Positions 41,510-50,910 of a DNA stretch of 64,000 bases are shown here, piece after piece. The notes below the pieces were generated by a model that searched no databases, was not told where the DNA came from, and worked only from the letters and a program-made list of their open reading frames with translations. A program made the translations under genes and the position numbers. The stretch is from positions 1,054,001 through 1,118,000 of the forward strand of contig CP148031.1 of NCBI GenBank assembly GCA_040500365.1, given 5' to 3'. Source of the DNA: Dehalobacter alkaniphilus (GTDB taxonomy: Bacteria; Bacillota; Desulfitobacteriia; Desulfitobacteriales; Syntrophobotulaceae). How positions within the stretch are numbered: the stretch's first letter is position 1; each line of letters begins with the position of its first letter.

Positions 41510-42376
41510 ATGGTGGAATTTAAATGTCCTGGACATAATCAAGATCATATTCCAGAAGAGGTTCTAAGGGAAGCTGGGATAACTTTTCCGAAGGCTTACA
41601 CGGATAAAAATAACATAGTTGCTCTTGCCAGAGTACAAAAGAAATACCAGGACGATGTGTTTGCCAAGGTACCTTTTTGTGTCACGGTCGAAGCAGAAGC
41701 CTTCGGAGCATATATAAAAATGGGCGATGCTATGCACCGACCAAGACCAAATGGCCACCGCTTCTCGTCTATTGAAGAACTATCCGGTATCCAAGCGCCA
41801 GATATTTCTAAAGGCCGAATTGGAGAAGTACTGGATGCTGTGGGGATCCTGGCTGAGTCGGGTGAAAAAGTAATACTCAACATTGTCGGTCCATTCACGA
41901 TTATTTATGCCTTGATAAATCATACAATTTTTTACCATGGCTTGCGTAAGGATCCAGAGCAAATCAAGAAAATCATGGCTGTTATTGAAAAGAGTGTTAT
42001 TCAATATGGTATTGAGGGTGTAAAAAGGGGTGCCTCTATTATTTCCTACGAGGACGCGGTAGGTGTACCGGATGTTATAGGACCAACTATTTACCAGGAT
42101 TTCAGCGGCTCATCAAACCTACGAATTATTAATGGAATAAAAGAAGTTGGGGGGAGATTTCTGATCCATCTTTGTGGCCGAACCTCCGCAGCGCTTGAAA
42201 ACGCAGATATGGTCCACTCGTATGCTATTGACACCGACAATGCTTCCACCTATGGTCAAGCTCTGGCAGGGCTTCTGGATAAGTTAACTGAACCTATTGT
42301 TGTGGGTCACAGGTGTATAGCATGGGGTCCAATGAAGATGGATCAGCCCTACATTTGGGGAATAGAATTAACCTAG
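41510..42376 (+). CDS. uroporphyrinogen decarboxylase-type methyltransferase, short form
   Basis: ATG 41510 (MVEFKCPGHN) with TTGGAGGG 6 nt upstream; the TTG at 41498 is part of that site. ~288 residues, shorter than usual (~340). Features: FCVTVEAEAFGAYIKMGDAM, ILNIVGPFTIIYALINHTIF, RFLIHLCGRTSAALE (His-x-Cys zinc pair) and GHRCIAWGPM (third Cys). It is separated from the reactivase gene by 118 bp, so it may have its own promoter. It is the third UroD-type protein of the cluster; each may serve a different methyl donor. Confidence 0.82.
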   Translation: MVEFKCPGHNQDHIPEEVLREAGITFPKAYTDKNNIVALARVQKKYQDDVFAKVPFCVTVEAEAFGAYIKMGDAMHRPRPNGHRFSSIEELSGIQAPDISKGRIGEVLDAVGILAESGEKVILNIVGPFTIIYALINHTIFYHGLRKDPEQIKKIMAVIEKSVIQYGIEGVKRGASIISYEDAVGVPDVIGPTIYQDFSGSSNLRIINGIKEVGGRFLIHLCGRTSAALENADMVHSYAIDTDNASTYGQALAGLLDKLTEPIVVGHRCIAWGPMKMDQPYIWGIELT

Positions 42377-42481
42377 ATATAAAAGGTCATGAATATCCTC
42401 TTTACTATATTTTATAATAAATTTCTTCTAGGTTTTCAAGGATGCCTGTTATTATAATATTTTATGATTAAGGTAGTTTAT

Positions 42482-43681
42482 ATGACAAATGAAGTAACTT
42501 CCTATTCTTCTTTATTATTAATAGTTCTTACTGCGACAATTGTCCCTTTAGTAGTAAAAAAAATAAAAATTTTGGCTGTACCGATAGTAGTAGGAGAAAT
42601 AATAGCTGGTATAATAATTGGAAAAAGTGGACTGAATTTGATTCATGGTAATATATCGTTAGATTTTTTGGCTGATTTTGGTTTTGCTTTTTTGATGTTT
42701 CTGTCTGGGTTAGAGATAGACTTAAAATTTCTTTCTATTAAAAAAGTCAATTGTCAGAACCAATGGTATCGAACACCATTGGTTCTATCATCGTTGTTAT
42801 TCTTAGGTACCTTAATGCTGGGATTTTGTCTTGTTTATGTTATGGGGCTGTTTGGAGTGGTATCAAATAAAGTCATTATGACTCTTATTTTAAGTACAAC
42901 TTCCTTAGGTGTTGTTGTTCCAACTTTAAAAGAAAAAAAGTTGTTAGGAACTGAATATGGGCAGACCATTTTATTTTCTGCTCTTGTGGCAGACTTTGCT
43001 ACAATGTTCTTAATCACTTTGTTTGTCTCATGGTATTCATCAAATAACAGCTTGCATATGTTATTAATTTCGTTCATATTTTTTGCCTTTTATATTTTTT
43101 ATAAGATTGGACATAAGATAATGAAGATGAAAATCATAGACGAATTAGCAGACGGAACTTCTCAAATAAAGGTTAGGATCGCATTTGTTTTAATTTTGGC
43201 CTTTATTTCATTAGCCCAAATTTTAGGTGTGGAAATGATTTTAGGCGCATTTCTAGCGGGTGTAATAGTTTCATCTTTGAACGAAAGAGGGACGTCGCAA
43301 ATCTATAATAAATTAGATGCTATTGGATATGGATTTTTTATTTCTATATTCTTTATTCGAGTAGGTGCAAATTTTGAAGTCCAAACAGTATTACGTAATC
43401 CAAAATCAATATATTTATTACCAGCATTGTTAATTACGGCGTATCTGGTGAAAATTGTTCCATCATTAATATTTAAGCTTAATTTTTCATGGAGAGAGAC
43501 GCTTGCCGGGGGAGCCCTGCTATCTTCTCGAATAAGCTTAATCATAGCAGCTAGTTCTATTGGAGTAAGATTAGGGCTTGTAAGTAATGAAATAAATGGG
43601 GCAGTTATTTTGCTGGCAATTATTACCTGCACTATTTCTCCTCTTTTGTTTAATCATTTATTCCACGCTCAGACAAAATGA
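42482..43681 (+). CDS. cation/proton antiporter (CPA2, KefB/NapA-like)
   Basis: ATG 42482 (MTNEVTSYSS) is preferred over 42464. About 399 residues and ~12 hydrophobic helices. Family motifs: VPIVVGEIIAGIIIGKSGLN, FLADFGFAFLMFLSGLEIDL (the F-L-x-G-L-E motif), LVADFATMFLITLF (Asp pair region) and MILGAFLAGVIVSS. It exchanges Na+ or K+ for protons. No regulatory RCK domain is attached. The very start of the gene recurs as a fragment near 45415. It is not obviously connected to the methyltransferase operon. Confidence 0.85.
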   Translation: MTNEVTSYSSLLLIVLTATIVPLVVKKIKILAVPIVVGEIIAGIIIGKSGLNLIHGNISLDFLADFGFAFLMFLSGLEIDLKFLSIKKVNCQNQWYRTPLVLSSLLFLGTLMLGFCLVYVMGLFGVVSNKVIMTLILSTTSLGVVVPTLKEKKLLGTEYGQTILFSALVADFATMFLITLFVSWYSSNNSLHMLLISFIFFAFYIFYKIGHKIMKMKIIDELADGTSQIKVRIAFVLILAFISLAQILGVEMILGAFLAGVIVSSLNERGTSQIYNKLDAIGYGFFISIFFIRVGANFEVQTVLRNPKSIYLLPALLITAYLVKIVPSLIFKLNFSWRETLAGGALLSSRISLIIAASSIGVRLGLVSNEINGAVILLAIITCTISPLLFNHLFHAQTK

Positions 43682-43773
43682 CAAGCATAATTCTTTAAGG
43701 GAAGGCATCTATTTAATGCCGAATAAATATTGGTACAGTCCTTATCTATGTTGAATACTTTTCAAGCAGATTA

Positions 43774-44088
43774 TTACCACTTTAGGGTTGTTATCTTTCT
43801 ATTCCGAATTACCTGCATTTTGACGTATAACGGTAATCCTTGTTTATCAAGCGATACACCAACGAGCACAGGTGTTTGTCCCGTGCCGCGGCCACGCTTA
43901 CCTCCTTCAGTAGGTGTCCCAAAGAAGGCATCGTCCAGTTCAACTAATCCGGCCAATCGATAGTTAGCATCCCGATCTCCCATAGCTTTTCGTATTATTT
44001 GCAGAAGCAGCCAGGCTGTGGAATAAGTTAGTTCCAATTCGCGAGCAATATAGGTTGCCGAAACACCGCGTTTGTCATGCGCGAGCAT
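43774..44088 (-). pseudogene. IS1595-family transposase fragment
   Basis: About 100 residues with KRGVSATYIARELELTYSTA, WLLLQIIRKAMGD, LVELDDAFFGTPTEGGKRGR and VLVGVSLDK. The LDDAFFG box is the first catalytic Asp of ISXO2-type DDE transposases. The N-terminal zinc finger and the rest of the catalytic domain are missing. It directly abuts the IS701/IS4-type gene, which it has cut. Confidence 0.75.
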
Positions 44089-45322
44089 AACATGAGGTTA
44101 ATCCAAGATTCTGTTTAGCCATACGGTAAAAAACTTCGATTCTCCACCTCCTAGCATTGGCAGTCGCAGCTTCTTCTGGTGCATCGACTCTGTTACTTAT
44201 CAGGAGATACGCATCCTTGAAGGTCGCTGGATATTCCTCCTCCAGAAGAATCACGCTGCCCTCGGTAGCCTGCTTCTCATAAGTGGCGGCAATGGCGGCT
44301 ATGGGTAAAAAACGTTGCCTAGTGATGGGTTTTCCCTTTCGGGTCAAGGTCTCAAAGGGAATTTTGATATAAATGTCCGGAATACTGAGGACGGAGCCTT
44401 TGCCAAGAACCCTAATCCGGGGATAAACTTCACGAAGTAATTGCTTCGGATTAAGTTTGACGTAATGTTCCTTTCCTAGCACGGGGTCGTAGATTTTGCT
44501 GAATAACACCGTATTACGTTTTGCTTTGGTAACCCAGTCAAACCTCTCATCCATAAGCCATTTTAGGAACTTCTTGCAAAGAAACCAGCGATCCATGGCA
44601 ATCCACAGTCTGGCATTGTTCACCTGACGCACCTCTAAGAGCATTTGTTTAGCAAGATCAAGTTTGGTTTGTTTTTCATTCTCCTGACTGGCTTTGCCCC
44701 AAAAGCGCCACAGCATGGGATATTCAAGGCCATTCTTTAAGACAGATAGGGTCGACACAAGATTAATGCACCATACATGGCGTTTATCCGAACTGTCAAA
44801 GAGCCAACAAAGAAAGGGGATCTTTTTCCCGTGAGGATGCTCAACTTTGGTATCATCTAAAATGATATCTCCATCGGTCAGTCTGCTATCTGAGTTTTCC
44901 TGTAATCTAGCAAGCCTGCCTAAAGAGAACCAGAGCCATTGAAAAGGCTTGGATAGAAACCGGCTAAAGGCACTTTGGGAGATGATCTCGCCAGAAAGTA
45001 GTTGTCGTAAAAAGGGTACCTTGGTTGAAAACTTAGCATTTTGATTTGCCGAATCTACATGATTAATTAGGCCGCAGATGTAGGCAAAAGCCAGAAGCCA
45101 CGCAGGAGTCCCAGAATGATTGCGTATTCCGGATTGGAAAAATAGGAGAGACAGATCAAACAAATCCCAGATTGTTTTGAGTACCGGAATTCCAGCACCT
45201 TGACCATGGTCTTTTTTCGCGAAAGACGGTTTACAAAGTATTGTCAATGATATCACCCGTATCGCCAAAGTAATGACAAAATGCCATCCTTCGCGATTAT
45301 GGGGGCCTTCCGAAAAAGTCAA
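44075..45322 (-). pseudogene. IS4/IS701-type transposase, 3'-truncated
   Basis: 415-codon frame; the first ~40 codons are probably not protein. DDE-type features: DGDIILDDTKVEHPHGKKIP (first Asp), LWIAMDRWFLCKKFLKWLMD (second Asp), RRWRIEVFYRMAKQNLGLTS (catalytic Glu). The usual tail after NLGLTSC is lost at the junction with the IS1595 fragment (~44090). The catalytic residues survive, so only the C-terminus is damaged. No start codon with a ribosome site could be fixed. Confidence 0.75.
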
Positions 45323-45414
45323 GTCTTTTTTGGAGATTCACGAGATATTTTTAGATTTTTTTTTGGAGTTATGAATTGCCCATATATTCACATCAACTGC
45401 ATAACTCCTGTAAG

Positions 45415-45465
45415 TTATATGGTAAATGAAGTAAAGTCTTATTCATTTATCCTAACTCAATTTCG
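45415..45465 (+). pseudogene. duplicate of antiporter gene start
   Basis: Reads YMVNEVKSYSF, matching YMTNEVTSYSS at the beginning of the antiporter at 42482, with the bases around the ATG also similar. The similarity fades after ~15 codons. A short remnant of a paralogue or of a duplication. Confidence 0.4.
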
Positions 45466-45512
45466 TAATGATACTGCTATTTTAAATCAAGGAGAGAAAA
45501 GAAGGAGATAAC

Positions 45513-46033
45513 TTGAAAGAGTTAATGTATCAGAGCAAAGAAAAAGGGGCAGTCCTCAAATATCTTGCTAAATTTAAAGGACATAAAAGAACCATACCGC
45601 TTGTATCGCTGATCCCTATGGATATCCTAATTGCCTTAATTATCACTTGAGTATGAGATTCCCATGTTGGCTACGCCGTTAGGGGCCTCCGCTGTTCTGG
45701 TATTTGGGGGCACCGGATGCTCCCCTGTCGCAACCGCGCAACGTTATACTAGGTCACGCCTTGTCCGCAATTGTCGGGGTAACAACTTATCAGATTTGGG
45801 GAATTCACTGGTGGTCGGTGACTTCAGGGACATCTTTAGCCGTCTTGGTCATGTTGTTAACGAAAACGACGCACCCCCCGGGTGGAGCCACAGCTATGTT
45901 TGCTATTCTCAATGCGGCTAACCCGATCTACATATTAAATCCAATTATTGCAGGTAGCCTGTTATTGGTTTTGGTGGGCATATTCGTCAATAACCTATCA
46001 CCGAATCGAAACTATCCATGGTATTGGTACTAG
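45513..46033 (+). pseudogene. HPP-family integral membrane protein, frameshifted
   Basis: TTG 45513 with GAAGGAG upstream. Frame one reads KEKGAVLKYLAKFKGHKR then SLIPMDILIALIIT and stops at 45648. Frame two resumes MLATPLGASAVLVFG. Frame three (from ~45704) gives APDAPLSQPRNVILGHALSA, TKTTHPPGGATAMFAILNA and the final helix. The HPP motif that names the family is intact (TTHPPGGAT). The second shift lies in a run of five G. Two or more indels leave no complete protein, unless the G-run is a sequencing error. Confidence 0.78.
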
Positions 46034-46274
46034 ATGCCATATTAGTAATGATTAATTCTAATGAAGAGATGAAAATTTGAAAGAAAACTCTATTTATGTG
46101 CGTTTATGTAAGTATAATTGTAAAAGACTGATCCAAGAGGTGGAATTAATATTGCTTCTACCAGTCCAGTTATGTTTCACTCATTCATCAGAATGCTTAT
46201 CTCAACATTTAAGACAAAGCTCTCCCAATGCAGCAAGTACAGGAACAAATATTATTATACGAGGAGTGGATAAA

Positions 46275-46589
46275 ATGGCCGAGGTTAAAGTTTTTTCAGG
46301 AATTTGTGGTTTTAATACTAGTGTGAAAGTCGAATCCAAAAACATGCGGGATGCCCAGATTGAATTTCAGACCGAATGCCCAAACCTGAAACCATTGGAA
46401 CATGAACTTAAAGAAGTCAAAGCATTCATGGAGTGTTTCGCAAAAGTTGGAGATTCACCGGTATTTCAAATGGCCAGGAAATACTGTAAACATGCGGCTT
46501 GTCCTGTTCCTACGGCGATTATTAAAGGTGTTGAAGTAGCTTGTGGTTTAGCCTTACCTAAAGATGCGGTGATAAAGATTAGCAAATAA
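46275..46589 (+). CDS. small conserved protein with five Cys (DUF6951-like)
   Basis: ATG 46275 (MAEVKVFSGICGF) with GAGGAG upstream; the longer frame from 46077 is unsupported. 104 residues. Cys occur in SGICGFN, FQTECPNL, FMECFAKV and KYCKHAACPVPTAIIKGVEV. The pattern, with HAACPVP near the C-terminus, matches small proteins seen in anaerobic Firmicutes, often near corrinoid methyltransferases. A metal-binding role is plausible but unproven. The family name is given with reservation. Confidence 0.6.
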   Translation: MAEVKVFSGICGFNTSVKVESKNMRDAQIEFQTECPNLKPLEHELKEVKAFMECFAKVGDSPVFQMARKYCKHAACPVPTAIIKGVEVACGLALPKDAVIKISK

Positions 46590-47149
46590 GTCACAATGAC
46601 AAATTCTCAGAGCCCTACAAGATGAGGTGAGCGCTGGTGGAATTAATTGAGTTGACCATTGGAGAATTGGACCCGAAAGATATCTATTTGAGTTGAGTAC
46701 AGGAGGTTCGGACGGAAGTATCAAACCGGAAATATGTGATGTAATCGAACGGATACGGGTCCATGCGGTACAACTAATTTAATTGAGTATATTTGTACAG
46801 TAGTGCCCGTTCAAATAGTGGGGCCCAACCAAATACTCTTAGACGAAAGGTATCCTTTGAACTGTAGTGCGAATTTTTTTGAAGGGGCGTCCCAGGAAGC
46901 TATTATATTAAAGGAGAGTTTCTGAGGGTCTCACAGTAGACGCTGTGGAATTGCAGCTTTAAATCAAGCGGGGATCAAAAACCGGGAGAATCAGAGGGCA
47001 AGGATGAACCCAGCAGGTTATAAATTGGGTTATTGTTTAAGTCCAGGTTGTCATATGATTCCTATCATCGGCAAAAGATAATTTTCTCTTATTAGATGCT
47101 GATGTTGCTGCATTATAGACCAAGGTTACCGGAATGATAAATACCCCAA
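46590..47149. other. no intact gene; coding remnants
   Basis: Short coding-like fragments only. One (about 46948-47082) reads GIAALNQAGIKNRENQ, RARMNPAGYKLGYCLSPGCH, MIPIIGKR and ends at TAA, which looks like the C-terminus of a real protein. Others are VELIELTIGELDPKDIYLS (46636) and pieces around 46680-46780. No family assigned. Confidence 0.35.
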
Positions 47150-47830
47150 ATACAAATAGAGGTGATCCTTATGAGAGATTATGCTCGATCACAATTTCTC
47201 AATTGTGCAGGGGTACATCCCCACAGGAGCAGCCGTCAAGGCTGAAAATCTTATGGAGTGAAAGTCTCCTATCACCAATTAGCCGGTTCGGGTGATTAGC
47301 ATATCCGAAATGTAGGGAGGTAACAAACTGCGGTGTGCCCGGACGAAAAAGCCGCGGCTGCCCATATAACCCAGAGAATAGAGTGTCGGAACAGACGGTG
47401 TGGCAAGCAAATATTGAGGTCAGAAGGATTAACGAATTACTGCAGCCCCGATATAGTTCCCCTTCAGAATCTGTTGAAGGGAATGCTGATTAGCGCTGAC
47501 CCATTCCCGAATTGGGGAAGGCCGAAGCTTTGTGGGAAGAAACGGTAAATGCATCACAAAGGCAGCCGGGGTATGGGTTCTGACATCAATAGAAGGGTTC
47601 ACAGAGATATCGACGGGAAAGTCCTATTTCCAGATGGAATGGCAACAACCATCAAAGACCCGCCTTATAAAGTACAACCGAAGGAGGATGGGAGGATTTA
47701 GGACTGGCGCATGAGGTCATAAGAGCGATAAAAGGTAGCACCTTGTTGAAGCAAAGGACCTCTGAACACTTGGGGGCCTCAGAGAAACGCAGTACACAGT
47801 AACTGATAACGTATCTCTTTAATGAAGGAT
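47150..47830 (+). mobile_element. group II intron-like sequence without ORF
   Basis: GC-rich, purine-patterned non-coding DNA with features like group II domain I (GTGAAAGTC at ~47260, GAGAATAGAGTGTCGG-type block at ~47378, GGTGTGGCAAGC). Neither a reverse transcriptase nor domain V was found. It may be the 5' part of a truncated intron. Apparent ORFs inside it have no protein features. Confidence 0.4.
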
Positions 47831-48132
47831 AACCCTTGAGTTAACCAAATAACCAATGGGCGAATATGGTGCCAACATTTAAACCTAGGGTTACTTGAGA
47901 AGGCTCAAGGGATAAACCTGGGGTTAGAACCGGAATCGGAAAATCCGACTGTCCGGGATCGCAGGGAGGCGTCAGGAAACGTGGTCTTGAAAAAAGATGC
48001 GCGCGCCTGCATTCTATCTCGACCAATTTAGACACAATTCAGTAGGACCTTATAGATTATGGATCAAAGATTCCTTCGGTGTTTCACTCAACACAAATAA
48101 TTGTTGTGTTGTTATAAATAACAATTGAATTA
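47831..48132. other. gene-free stretch with hairpin upstream of riboswitch
   Basis: No gene. CAACACAA (48089-48096) and TTGTGTTG (48104-48111) form a perfect 8-bp inverted repeat just before the riboswitch. A longer hairpin involving CTTGAG/CTCAAG lies near 47890-47912. Confidence 0.5.
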
Positions 48133-48224
48133 TCAGCGCTAAGGGCAAACCTGTCAAAAGATAGGGACGCAAAGCCATAGGGTCTAAGGTGCTTACCAGC
48201 ACTATGATAGCCTGGCTACCGCAG
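48133..48224 (+). ncRNA. cyclic di-GMP-I riboswitch (GEMM-I)
   Basis: The conserved core is present: AGGGCAAACC, then GGGACGCAAAGCC, GGTCTAAGG, a GTGCT/AGCAC arm and TGATAGCCTGGCTACCG. The two parallel helices of the class I c-di-GMP aptamer can be drawn. A terminator follows directly, so ligand would decide between termination and readthrough. No intact gene lies immediately downstream. Confidence 0.92.
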
Positions 48225-48240
48225 AGACTACGTGTCTAAA

Positions 48241-48274
48241 CCTGCCCTTTTAGCGGCGGGTTTTTTTGTCTTTT
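48241..48274 (+). terminator. intrinsic terminator of the c-di-GMP riboswitch
   Basis: CCTGCC pairs with GGCGGG, followed by seven T, a GTC and four T. It lies 16 nt after the aptamer core, as expected for a riboswitch expression platform. Confidence 0.85.
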
Positions 48275-48745
48275 GAGCACGGCATCGTGACTTTAGTGCC
48301 AAAAGTCCACTACGATGGCCGTTAGCACCAGTTGTTAGGTAATGGTAAGGGGTGATGGGGGCAATGAAGGAAAGGCGGAGGCAAGATGCCGACCTTGTGC
48401 TCAGAAATTACATATTAGGCATATAGCTATCGTGTCTCTCTTCATTTAAGGAGTTTAATTAATAATGTGAGAACAACATGGATATGATCGCATTTCGACA
48501 AAATATTACCGCGATATGGATGATGTCATTATCAAGATTTTTGTTTTTCATTTTAAGTAGGCGAGGTGCTGACAAATGAAAAATGTAACTTTATTAAAAA
48601 TAGAAAGGTTAAAATAGCTGAAGTACGACGGTATAAGGATATCTATGCCGAGGCTGGCTTCTTCGATCCAGATTACTTTCCACCCTTAGGGAAAGGTGCG
48701 CAACTCTTAACATTTCCACAATCCGATACGCCTCAAACAGACCGT
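48275..48745 (+). other. no intact gene downstream of riboswitch
   Basis: Short ORFs only: 48355-48426 (23 codons, GTAAGGGG upstream) and 48576 (13 codons). The frame 48566-49291 is not credible at its 5' end because it runs through a strong terminator. The riboswitch target has probably been lost. Confidence 0.5.
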
Positions 48746-48780
48746 AAAACCGCAATTTGCAACAAACAAATTGCGGTTTT
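48746..48780 (+). terminator. intrinsic terminator-like hairpin
   Basis: AAAACCGCAATTTG and CAAATTGCGGTTTT form a perfect 14-bp stem with a 7-nt loop, followed by GTTATTG. The A-tract/T-tract symmetry suits termination in both directions. Confidence 0.75.
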
Positions 48781-48819
48781 GTTATTGACAAATACTTCCT
48801 ATTTTCGACTTCTGGTATG

Positions 48820-49291
48820 TCAAAAACATTCTTCTTTCCCCAAAAAAATCTTTAAAAATGAATTAAGAAACTGGTTAAAGGACAACCAGTACCAGTTAAA
48901 AGATGAAATCCTATTTTCACAATTTAATGATCGAAACCTCGGAAAGCTTTGCTTTTACGGACCGAATTTTAAATATAAACATCTGAAGATCCCGAAATTC
49001 AATGTCCTTGTCAGGAGCGGACTTTTATTCCAGGTATTAAATACCTGGAATGAGGTCAAGCGTGACATCATCCTTATGTCCTTCTGGTTGGACATGAAGG
49101 ATGCAAAAATAGCGGACAAGCTCGGTGTCAAGAGCAGAAGCATCAACTGCAACAAGCATAGTACCTATGAGAAAATAAGAAAATTTTTAGGGGAATACGA
49201 CCATAAGCTTGGCCTTTCTGCTTTCTTAGGAAATTCAACCGGGTGCCGTTCTCCTCCGCTTGTTCTTCATTTTTCAGATTTAAAAATCTAA
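48820..49291 (+). pseudogene. ICE-type sigma-70-like factor, degenerate
   Basis: The 3' part of the open frame reads FKNELRNWLKDNQYQLKDEI, LNTWNEVKRDIILMSFWLDM and KDAKIADKLGVKSRSIN. This follows the region-4 pattern of the small sigma factors of Tn916/Tn1549-like elements (the RDIILLSYFLDMTD-type segment). The N-terminal region is not recognisable and overlaps the terminator at 48746. No start with a ribosome site is visible, so the gene is likely truncated. Confidence 0.55.
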
Positions 49292-49293
49292 AA

Positions 49294-49725
49294 ATGGAGG
49301 ACAAGCTCATGGAAGAACACGAGCGTAAATACACGTTAGTCGTTCAAAAGAAACGGATTGCTGTGAGTAAAGAAGTCTATATGGCTTACTACCACTGCAG
49401 AGATAGGGAAAAGTATCTTGATGAACTGGCAGAAACTAACAATATATCCTTTGAAGCCTGCCATGAAAAGGGTATTCAAGTGGAATATTTGCTTGTATCT
49501 GCGCAGGAATCCATAGAGGACAGGATCATCATGAAAGAAATGATTGCCAAGATGTTGAGGTGTCTTACTCTTTTAGAAGAAAACGAGCGTATGCTGATTA
49601 ATGAACTGTTTTTTAAAGGTAAGAGTGAGCGCCAATTATCGGCAGAAACAGGAATACCACAAAAAACAATCAACGATCGAAAACGTAAAGCTCTACTGAA
49701 ATTAAAAAAAATTATAGAAAAGTAA
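49294..49725 (+). CDS. sigma-70 region 4-like regulator of an integrative element
   Basis: Starts at ATG 49294 (MEDKLMEEHERKYTLV) or 49309, ~140 residues. The C-terminal third is a sigma region 4 helix-turn-helix (LEENERMLINELFFKGKSER, QLSAETGIPQKTINDRKRKA). The N-terminus (TLVVQKKRIAVSKEVYMAYY, HCRDREKYLDELAE) is typical of the short positive regulators of Tn1549-like elements. It probably controls excision or transfer genes. An intrinsic terminator follows. Confidence 0.8.
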   Translation: MEDKLMEEHERKYTLVVQKKRIAVSKEVYMAYYHCRDREKYLDELAETNNISFEACHEKGIQVEYLLVSAQESIEDRIIMKEMIAKMLRCLTLLEENERMLINELFFKGKSERQLSAETGIPQKTINDRKRKALLKLKKIIEK

Positions 49726-49741
49726 AAAAAATCCGCTCAAT

Positions 49742-49780
49742 CCCTCACTTTTTTCCCTATAGAAGTGAGGGGCTTTTTTT
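49742..49780 (+). terminator. intrinsic terminator
   Basis: CCCTCACTT and AAGTGAGGG form a 9-bp stem, followed by GC and seven T. It is 17 nt after the regulator stop codon. Confidence 0.9.
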
Positions 49781-50267
49781 ATCTCTCACTGCTCTTTGAG
49801 AAATGTCGGCGCAAGCCGTCCATATCCAACAGCTCAAATACGTTAACTGTTCAGCTGCTAAAACGGAAAGCGACCTTGGTAAACACGCCAGAACAGCCTG
49901 CGGACAAATTGCCCGTAAAACCGATTGCATCAAAGGCTATGAGCGAGAAATGTTTGACCATAAAACAATCTGTGGTAGATTGCTTTGCCAGGACCTGAAC
50001 AGCCTACAATGATACTCCTGCATAGTCGAGGTTAAGTCCCAGAGTGCAGTCCGGAGGTTCTCGGGGAGGTAGAATTCCTGTGATACCTGCTAACTACAGG
50101 TAGTTTGAGCTGTTGCCCCGGTGCTTGGGAAGTAGTGTCAAATAAAGCACAGGCTGAAAATAAAGAACAAGCGTAACAAGCTTTGATATCAGAAACTATG
50201 CAGCGGAACTTAAAGGCCGCTGCATCCTTGTGATATTAAAGCCCCAAATTTAAGGAGGCATGAGATT
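49781..50267 (+). other. leader region before the serine recombinase cluster
   Basis: No gene supported; two small frames (49765, 49803) lack features. It contains a hairpin GCAGCGG/CCGCTGC (50200-50223) and AAGGAGG before the next gene. Such leaders precede recombinase operons of integrative elements and may hold the attachment site, which I could not define. Confidence 0.4.
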
Positions 50268-50651
50268 ATGGGAAACGAGAAAAGAGTGTGGATTTACTAC
50301 CGGGTAGCTAATGGCGATCCTGAATTGATGGAAGCCCAAAGAAATGAGCTGTTACGCCATGCAAAAAGCCTTGGTTATAAGGTAGTGGGAGAATCTCATG
50401 ATACCGGAAGCGGGCAGTGCATTGACAGGGAAGGAATAAAAGAGGTTTCTGCAGCAGCCGCTTCCGGACAAATGGATGCCGTATTAATTAAAAATGTTTC
50501 TTGCCTTGGGCGAGATATACTTCCGACCCTGGCATACATTGCGCATCTTAACCGATGGGGTGTGGAGGCAGTCTCTGTCACGGAGGGCACCATTAAAACC
50601 ACAGCCCCAAATGAAGCGATTGACAATATTATAGACACAATGCAGATGTAA
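50268..50651 (+). CDS. resolvase-domain-only protein lacking the catalytic serine
   Basis: 127 residues, AAGGAGG upstream. It has the resolvase/invertase N-terminal fold: WIYYRVANGDPELMEAQRNE, LLRHAKSLGYKVVGESHDTG, and AVLIKNVSCLGRDILPT. The position of the nucleophile (Y-x-R-V-S in active enzymes) is Ala here (YYRVA), so it should not cut DNA. There is no recombinase or zinc-ribbon domain. It may be an accessory or regulatory subunit for the large serine recombinases that follow. Confidence 0.78.
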   Translation: MGNEKRVWIYYRVANGDPELMEAQRNELLRHAKSLGYKVVGESHDTGSGQCIDREGIKEVSAAAASGQMDAVLIKNVSCLGRDILPTLAYIAHLNRWGVEAVSVTEGTIKTTAPNEAIDNIIDTMQM

Positions 50652-50665
50652 AGGAGGATGAAGCT

Positions 50666-50827
50666 ATGTCACAAGCTCAAATAGCCAATGAAGTTAAATA
50701 TAAAATGGCGCTTTCCCTGCTGAAATCCATGCTTGAAAAGGGTCTTATTACCCTTTTGGAATTTAAGGAAGTGGACCAAATAAATCAGCGTTTGTACACC
50801 CCACAATTAGTAGAGGTATATATGTAA
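50666..50827 (+). CDS. SHOCT-like small protein
   Basis: 53 residues, ATG 50666 with AAAGGAGG upstream. NEVKYKMALSLLKSMLEKGL and ITLLEFKEVDQINQRLY follow the two-helix SHOCT-like pattern (K-G-L-I-T-x-x-E-F). Similar small proteins precede serine recombinase genes in integrative elements. Function unknown. Confidence 0.65.
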   Translation: MSQAQIANEVKYKMALSLLKSMLEKGLITLLEFKEVDQINQRLYTPQLVEVYM

Positions 50828-50910
50828 AAACACTTGATATAGTGGTTTTTGTGTAGTACTGTGTGTTGCTAACAGGACATTGGGTTCTGAAAAAAGAAAG
50901 GAGGATGCGT

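Noticed and set aside
48566..48819. N-terminal part of the 241-codon frame 48566-49291 as a protein
   Set aside because: It reads through a perfect 14-bp terminator hairpin and has no family features; only the 3' part resembles a sigma factor.
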